From an uncultured Blautia sp. (GTDB lineage: Bacteria > Bacillota > Clostridia > Lachnospirales > Lachnospiraceae): a stretch of DNA of 37,746 nt. The notes beneath the pieces were generated by a model. The model made no database searches and was not told the DNA's origin. It saw nothing but the letters and a program-made list of their open reading frames with translations. Shown here piece after piece: positions 33,935 through 37,746 of the stretch. Both the position numbers and the translations under genes were made by a program. The stretch covers positions 1-37,746 of the forward strand of contig CAMNGN010000001.1 in NCBI GenBank assembly GCA_946538475.1, given 5' to 3'. Each line of letters starts with the position of its first letter. Position 1 is the stretch's first letter.

Positions 33935-34480
33935 ATGGAAAACGAAAGATTTGAGGAATGCATGCACCGCATCCGAAATGGCGACAAAAACGCGCTGAAA
34001 GAGATCTACGAAGAATATAACGACTACATATTCCACCTGCTTCTGGGCATCACCGGCAACTACCAGGATGCAGAAGATATCACTGTGGAATTCTTTATCA
34101 AACTATGGGATCTGAGCGACAGATTTACCCCCGGAGGCGGACACAAACGCTGGATGACCGTCATCGCCCGGAACATGGCTCTCGACTACCTGCGGAGCCG
34201 GGGCCGCGAAGTTCCCGTAGAACCGCAGGAGATGGGAACGCAGATCGACACGGATCCTCAAATCGAAAAAGGGTACGACGAAGTGATAGAAGACATGTCC
34301 CTTGCCGAGGCCCTTAACCGCCTCACTCCCGCAGAACGCGAGGTCGTTCACATGAAAGTGATCGGAGATCTGACATTCAAACATATTGCAGACATACTCA
34401 AGATCCCTATAGGAACAGTGACCTGGCGTTACAGACAGGCGATAAGCAAACTGAGGAGGTGCGGCTATGAAGCACTTTGA
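33935..34480 (+). CDS. ECF-type RNA polymerase sigma factor
   Basis: A 181-residue sigma-70 family protein with region 2 (YNDYIFHLLLGITGNYQDAEDITVEFFIKLWD, shown here by its DAEDITVEFF core; RWMTVIARNMALDYLRSRGR) and region 4 (LNRLTPAEREVVHMKVIGDLTFKHIADIL, GTVTWRYRQAISKLRR). There is no region 1 or 3. ATG 33935 is chosen with GGAG at 33925-33928; a TTG start at 33923 is less likely. It overlaps the anti-sigma gene by 14 bases, usual for coupled sigma/anti-sigma pairs. The signal and target promoters are unknown. Confidence 0.92.
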   Translation: MENERFEECMHRIRNGDKNALKEIYEEYNDYIFHLLLGITGNYQDAEDITVEFFIKLWDLSDRFTPGGGHKRWMTVIARNMALDYLRSRGREVPVEPQEMGTQIDTDPQIEKGYDEVIEDMSLAEALNRLTPAEREVVHMKVIGDLTFKHIADILKIPIGTVTWRYRQAISKLRRCGYEAL

Positions 34481-35441
34481 AGAAGAATACAGAAAATATG
34501 TTCATGAAAACACACCCGACCTGTGGAACAGAATAGAAGCCGGCCTCACGGAAAAGACAACCGGACAGGAGCAGACAGCATCACACAAGGTACCCGATAA
34601 TTGGCAGGTGATCGAGAGCAGATTGGAAGAAAAAGCTGCCGATCCCTCAGTCGCACATACGCAAAAAAGAAAACCCCGGTACTACCTGCGGGGCATCCTC
34701 ACAGCGGCCGCAGGGTTCGTCGTCATCGCGACCGCCGCCATAACCCTCAACATGAGACAAAAATCCGCCGAAGAGGCAAAGAACGCATCTGCAATATCTT
34801 CGGCAGAGGAAACGGCATACGAAAGAGAAGCAGAGCAGTCTGCCGAAACCGTAAACTCCGCACCGGTTCAGAGTATAAAGGCCCCCGAATCTGCCGCACC
34901 GGCCGCAGAATATGACATGGCAGAAGAGGCAGCCGCAGAATATGATATGGCGGAAGAAACCGACACAGGGTACGGCTTACAGTTTGCACCGGCTCAAACC
35001 CCAAAAGAAATACAGGCAGAACCGGAAGCCGTGATGTCCACGATAGCCCCGGTTCCTGTCAAAGAACTGGGAATAGCGCTGTCAATTCCCCCGACAATGA
35101 CCGCCCGTCCTCTGACGACAGAGGAAGAAGAGCAGGGATACATCTGCGAATACGCAGGAACTGCCGCAGACGGGATCACCCCCGCAAAACTGACCATCCG
35201 TTATATTGAAACAGAAGCAGAAACATTGGACGAATATGCAGCGATCCTGGCAGAAGAAGGCATAACTGCCGACCGTGAGTATGCATCTTACATCAGAACA
35301 GATGTCCTGGAATACACCCGCGAAACGCAGAAAACACACTGCATTCTGTACTTCGCCGAAAACGGAACTCCGGTAGAACTATCGATCACCCCAGAGTCGA
35401 CAGACCTCCTGCGCTCGATCTCCGGTTATTCTGCAGACTGA
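34467..35441 (+). CDS. Putative membrane anti-sigma factor
   Basis: A 324-residue protein with a cytoplasmic N-terminus of about 70 residues and one membrane helix (about 73-95, LRGILTAAAGFVVIATAAITL). A low-complexity Ala/Glu-rich outer segment follows with the repeated AAEYDMAEE, then a folded outer domain from about 185 (VKELGIALSIPPTMTARPLTTEEE...). The N-terminus contains two copies of a helix motif: TPDLWNRIEAGL (16-27) and VPDNWQVIESRL (42-53), likely to embrace the sigma factor. No zinc (ZAS) His-Cys motif is seen. Position and overlap with the sigma gene are the main support. AGGAGGTG lies before ATG 34467. Confidence 0.75.
   Translation: MKHFEEEYRKYVHENTPDLWNRIEAGLTEKTTGQEQTASHKVPDNWQVIESRLEEKAADPSVAHTQKRKPRYYLRGILTAAAGFVVIATAAITLNMRQKSAEEAKNASAISSAEETAYEREAEQSAETVNSAPVQSIKAPESAAPAAEYDMAEEAAAEYDMAEETDTGYGLQFAPAQTPKEIQAEPEAVMSTIAPVPVKELGIALSIPPTMTARPLTTEEEEQGYICEYAGTAADGITPAKLTIRYIETEAETLDEYAAILAEEGITADREYASYIRTDVLEYTRETQKTHCILYFAENGTPVELSITPESTDLLRSISGYSAD
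34902..34957 (+). repeat. Tandem 30-bp coding repeat (AAEYDMAEE)
   Basis: Two units, 34902-34927 and 34932-34957, differ at only two bases and encode AAEYDMAEE twice. A third related copy, GCCGCAGAGTATGATATG, occurs in the VWA gene at 32331-32348. Confidence 0.7.
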
Positions 35442-35480
35442 CTGCACGTATTACGTTTCCCGGCCCAATCTATCAATCTC

Positions 35481-35509
35481 TTTACTGGGAAAGGAAAATA
35501 TGATATAGT
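35481..35509 (+). promoter_or_regulatory. Sigma-A promoter for the NUDIX gene
   Basis: TTTACT (35481-35486), a 17-base spacer, and TATAGT (35504-35509) with an extended -10 TG at 35501-35502. It lies 60 bases before the NUDIX start. TTTCCC at 35456 and GGGAAA at 35487 form a 6-bp dyad across the -35, a possible operator. Confidence 0.6.
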
Positions 35510-35568
35510 GAAAAACGCAAAAAATACAATACCGCATTTCAGTCTGATACAAAAAGAAGGAGATCAAC

Positions 35569-36180
35569 TTGGGCAAGATCAACCACATCGAAAAACTCAC
35601 CGACAACCGCTTCGTCAACCTCTACCACATGGACGCCACCAGCGTTCACGACACCCCGGTAAGCTACTACGTAGCCTCCCGCGCCAAAACCACCGAGACA
35701 CTTAAGGCTGTGACTCGCAAAAACAACCCCGACGGCGTGGTGATCTACAGTGTTTACGGCGAAAATCATGACAAAGTGGTCCTCATCAGACAATATCGTT
35801 ACTCGATCGCTGACTACATCTACGAATTCCCCGCAGGCCTCGTCGAACCTGACGAAAGCTACCACGAAGGCGCCGTCCGCGAAATGTACGAAGAGACCGG
35901 GCTCACCCTTCATCCCATCACGGTACAGGAAGGATATCAAAAACCCTACTTCACGACAGTAGGCCTGACCGACGAATCCTGCGCGACAGTCTTCGGCTAC
36001 GCCGACGGAACGATCAGCAACGCCGCCGAAGAAGCCTCCGAAGAGATCGAAGTGGTCATCGCGGACAAGGACGAAGTGCGGCGCATCCTTCGCGAAGAAA
36101 AAGTGGCACTTCTCTGCGCATACATGCTCATGCACTTCCTCGCAGACGACGAACCATTTGCCTTTTTGAATCAGCTTTAA
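35569..36180 (+). CDS. NUDIX hydrolase, ADP-ribose pyrophosphatase-like
   Basis: NUDIX enzymes cleave nucleoside diphosphates linked to another group; this layout is closest to ADP-ribose pyrophosphatases, but the substrate is not proven. The 203-residue protein has VVLIRQYRYSIADYIYEFPAG in front of a canonical Nudix box, G-x5-E-x7-REMYEETG (GLVEPDESYHEGAV then REMYEETGL), and a FTTVGLTDESC loop. The start is TTG 35569 with AAGGAG at 35557-35562. It has its own promoter and a strong terminator, so it is probably monocistronic. Confidence 0.9.
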   Translation: MGKINHIEKLTDNRFVNLYHMDATSVHDTPVSYYVASRAKTTETLKAVTRKNNPDGVVIYSVYGENHDKVVLIRQYRYSIADYIYEFPAGLVEPDESYHEGAVREMYEETGLTLHPITVQEGYQKPYFTTVGLTDESCATVFGYADGTISNAAEEASEEIEVVIADKDEVRRILREEKVALLCAYMLMHFLADDEPFAFLNQL

Positions 36181-36191
36181 CACAAAAGGAG

Positions 36192-36224
36192 GACAGCTGC
36201 CGGGCTCCGGAAGCTGTCTTTTTT
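36192..36224 (+). terminator. Rho-independent terminator after the NUDIX gene
   Basis: GACAGCT (36192-36198) pairs with AGCTGTC (36212-36218), with an inner CCGG/CCGG stem around GCT, followed by a run of six T. The hisC start lies 18 bases downstream, so hisC needs a promoter of its own (none clear) or read-through. Confidence 0.88.
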
Positions 36225-36241
36225 ATAGAAGGGAAAAGATC

Positions 36242-37309
36242 ATGAAAAAATGGATGCAGAACATAAGGACAGTCACACCGTACACCCCGGGAGAACAGCC
36301 CAAAGAAAAAAACATCATCAAACTTAACACAAACGAGAACCCTTATCCGCCTGCCCCGGGCGTACAAAAGATCCTGGAAGGATTCGACACCGACACACTC
36401 AGGCTCTACCCCGACCCCGCATCGACAGATATCGTGCACGCGATCGCAGAATACTATGGCCTGTCGGACGACAAAGTCTTTGTCGGAGTCGGTTCGGACG
36501 ATGTGCTGGCCATGTGCTTTATGACCTTCTTCAACTCGGACAAACCGCTCCTGTTCCCGGACATCACCTATTCCTTCTACGACGTGTGGGCAGAACTGTT
36601 CCGGATTCCCTACAGGCAGATTCCGCTCGATGAAAACTTTGAGATAAGACCGGAAGACTACAAAACGGAATGCGGCGGGATCATCTTCCCCAATCCCAAC
36701 GCCCCGACCGGAATCGAAATGCCGGTTGAACGCGTGGAGGAGATCATCCGCAGCCACCCGGATGTGATCGTCATCGTGGACGAAGCCTACGTCGACTTCG
36801 GCGGAACCTCGGCGCTTCCCCTGATCGACAAATACGACAACGTGATCATAGTGCAGACCTTCTCAAAATCCCGGTCGATGGCCGGCATGCGCGTCGGCTT
36901 TGCGCTTGCAAATCCCGAGTTGATCAAATATCTGAACGATGTCAAATATTCCTTCAACTCTTACACGATGAACCGCACAGCCATCGCCTGCGCTGCTGCG
37001 GCGATGAAGGACAAAGCTTACTTCGAAAAAACCTGCCGGCAGATCATCGAGGTGAGAGAGTGGGCCAAACAGGAGCTTAAATCCCTCGGATTTACCTTCG
37101 GTGACTCCAAAGCAAACTTTATCTTCGCCCGTCACGAGAGTATCCCTGCCGAGGAACTTTTCCTCGCGCTGAAAGAACACAAAATCTACGTCCGCTACTT
37201 CAAAAAACCGCGGATCGATAATTACCTCCGCATTACCATAGGAACCAAGGAAGAGATGCAGGCTATGTTTGATTTTCTGAAGGAGTATTTGGGCGAAAAA
37301 GGGAGATAG
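36242..37309 (+). CDS. hisC: Histidinol-phosphate aminotransferase (HisC)
   Basis: A PLP-dependent class I/II aminotransferase that converts imidazole-acetol phosphate to histidinol phosphate. The 355-residue protein has IKLNTNENPYPPAPGV, RLYPDP, GVGSDDVL, NPNAPTG (Asn153), VDEAYVDF (Asp180), and the PLP lysine Lys209 in TFSKSRSMAGMRVG. AAGGG lies before ATG 36242. No other his genes are nearby. The cysteine-rich protein that follows is often linked to the cobalamin enzyme CobD (threonine-phosphate decarboxylase), a close relative of HisC, but the N-terminal NENPYPP pattern favours HisC. CobD or another aminotransferase role cannot be fully excluded. Confidence 0.88.
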   Translation: MKKWMQNIRTVTPYTPGEQPKEKNIIKLNTNENPYPPAPGVQKILEGFDTDTLRLYPDPASTDIVHAIAEYYGLSDDKVFVGVGSDDVLAMCFMTFFNSDKPLLFPDITYSFYDVWAELFRIPYRQIPLDENFEIRPEDYKTECGGIIFPNPNAPTGIEMPVERVEEIIRSHPDVIVIVDEAYVDFGGTSALPLIDKYDNVIIVQTFSKSRSMAGMRVGFALANPELIKYLNDVKYSFNSYTMNRTAIACAAAAMKDKAYFEKTCRQIIEVREWAKQELKSLGFTFGDSKANFIFARHESIPAEELFLALKEHKIYVRYFKKPRIDNYLRITIGTKEEMQAMFDFLKEYLGEKGR

Positions 37310-37310
37310 G

Positions 37311-37559
37311 ATGAAAAAAGACACGGAGCACAAATACTATTCATACTTCCGCCACGAAAAGTGCGAGTACTTCCCCTGCCACAAAGGCGTGGACCCCGAG
37401 GACTTCAACTGCCTGTTCTGCTACTGCCCGCTCTATTCCAAAGGAAGAGAGTGCGGCGGAAACTTCAGGTATACCGAGAAAGGGATCAAAGACTGCTCAA
37501 ACTGTACGGTGCCGCACAGGAGGGAGAATTACGGGCTGGTGATAAGCAAGCTGAAATAA
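37311..37559 (+). CDS. Cysteine-rich small domain protein (PF04071-like)
   Basis: An 82-residue protein with eight cysteines: EKCEYFPCHKG, FNCLFCYCPLY, ECGGNF and DCSNCTVPH, plus two histidines next to Cys. It is probably a zinc or iron-sulfur binding module. This family occurs in clostridia alone or linked to cobalamin genes; its function is not established. ATG 37311 is one base after the hisC stop and GGGAGATAGG is just upstream, so it is co-translated with hisC. Its last codons (Leu-Lys-stop) lie inside a perfect 40-bp inverted repeat shared with the opposite gene. Confidence 0.85.
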   Translation: MKKDTEHKYYSYFRHEKCEYFPCHKGVDPEDFNCLFCYCPLYSKGRECGGNFRYTEKGIKDCSNCTVPHRRENYGLVISKLK

Positions 37560-37663
37560 AACACAGGGGGACGGTCCTTTTGTGTTCGGTGCTTATGAGT
37601 GCAGAATATCGCTTCATACTTTCCCGAACACAAAAGGACCGTCCCCCTGTGTTTTATTTCAGC
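37550..37663. repeat. Perfect 40-bp inverted repeat across two convergent stop codons
   Basis: The left arm 37550-37589 (starting GCTGAAATAAAACACAGGGG) is matched base for base by the reverse complement at 37624-37663, around a 34-base AT-rich loop. The core CACAGGGGGACGGTCC matches the palindrome at 33876-33902. Each arm supplies the last Leu and Lys codons and the TAA stop of the gene entering from its side. It probably also acts as a bidirectional transcription end. Confidence 0.9.
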
Positions 37664-37746
37664 CCCACCTGCCGCCACCCCACATTCCCGAATTCATCAT
37701 GCGCAAGAATATTCGTGTGGTCAAACCCGCAGGCCATCGCAGCCTC
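37654..37746 (-). CDS. C-terminal end of an unknown convergent gene (partial)
   Basis: On the minus strand an open frame enters from the right edge and runs 30 codons to TAA at 37656-37654. It encodes a tail containing FDHTNILAHDEFG and ending WRQVGLK. Codon use looks like real coding sequence and the frame stops exactly in the repeat arm, mirroring the gene on the other side. The family is not recognised from this fragment. Confidence 0.55.
   Translation of the reverse strand, partial: EAAMACGFDHTNILAHDEFGNVGWRQVGLK

Noticed and set aside
1..37746. tRNA, rRNA, CRISPR arrays and insertion sequences
   Set aside because: No regularly spaced repeats, transposase or cloverleaf-like sequence was recognised by eye; a dedicated scan (tRNAscan-SE, ISfinder) was not possible here.

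Overview
The window looks like chromosomal DNA of an anaerobic Firmicute of the class Clostridia, most likely a Lachnospiraceae. This is inferred from strong GGAGG-type ribosome binding sites, several TTG and GTG starts, HPr with both His15 and Ser46, CdaA/CdaR, a lysozyme with wall-binding repeats, a clostridial-type cysteine-rich small domain protein, and tight overlapping operons. No tRNA, rRNA, CRISPR array, insertion sequence or prophage block is visible. All complete genes are on the + strand except the L-fucose isomerase; a partial gene at the right edge is also on the minus strand.

Layout. (1) 1-8088 is housekeeping: the tail of an unknown Tyr/Asp-rich protein, then hemW, uvrA, an mreB-type actin, recD2 and comF. 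(2) 8125-12316 opens with an extended -10 promoter and carries two uncharacterised membrane proteins, the c-di-AMP cyclase cdaA, its partner cdaR (YbbR domains) and HPr, closed by a perfect 16-bp inverted repeat. (3) 12346-29115 is a roughly 17 kb surface-polysaccharide locus: a secreted GH25 muramidase, a WecE/RffA-type sugar aminotransferase, RmlC, a Wzm/Wzt ABC exporter whose ATPase has a C-terminal Wzt-like domain, a methyltransferase, a kinase-fold protein with a coiled-coil tail, two giant tandem glycosyltransferases, and three multi-pass membrane proteins. A strong bidirectional terminator ends it. (4) 29144-32051 is a divergent pair, fucI (minus) and an AraC regulator (plus), with a structured control region. 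(5) 32140-35441 is a secreted VWA protein, an ECF sigma factor and a putative anti-sigma factor. (6) 35481-37746 holds a NUDIX hydrolase, hisC, the cysteine-rich protein and the end of a convergent gene, with a perfect 40-bp inverted repeat across the convergent stop codons.

The most interesting system is in region 3. In Gram-negative O8/O9a-type O antigen assembly, a single protein (WbdD) carries methyltransferase, kinase and coiled-coil parts, caps the chain and is read by the C-terminal domain of Wzt. Here the same parts appear next to Wzm/Wzt as two separate genes in what looks like a Gram-positive organism. The second protein has kinase-like signatures (Lys34, hinge-like FEYVD, D150-x4-N155, D166-Y-E) and would probably be annotated as hypothetical. 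I infer a split chain-terminating module for a cell-wall polysaccharide. The downstream pair of double-headed glycosyltransferases includes one whose first catalytic domain has lost its acidic motif.
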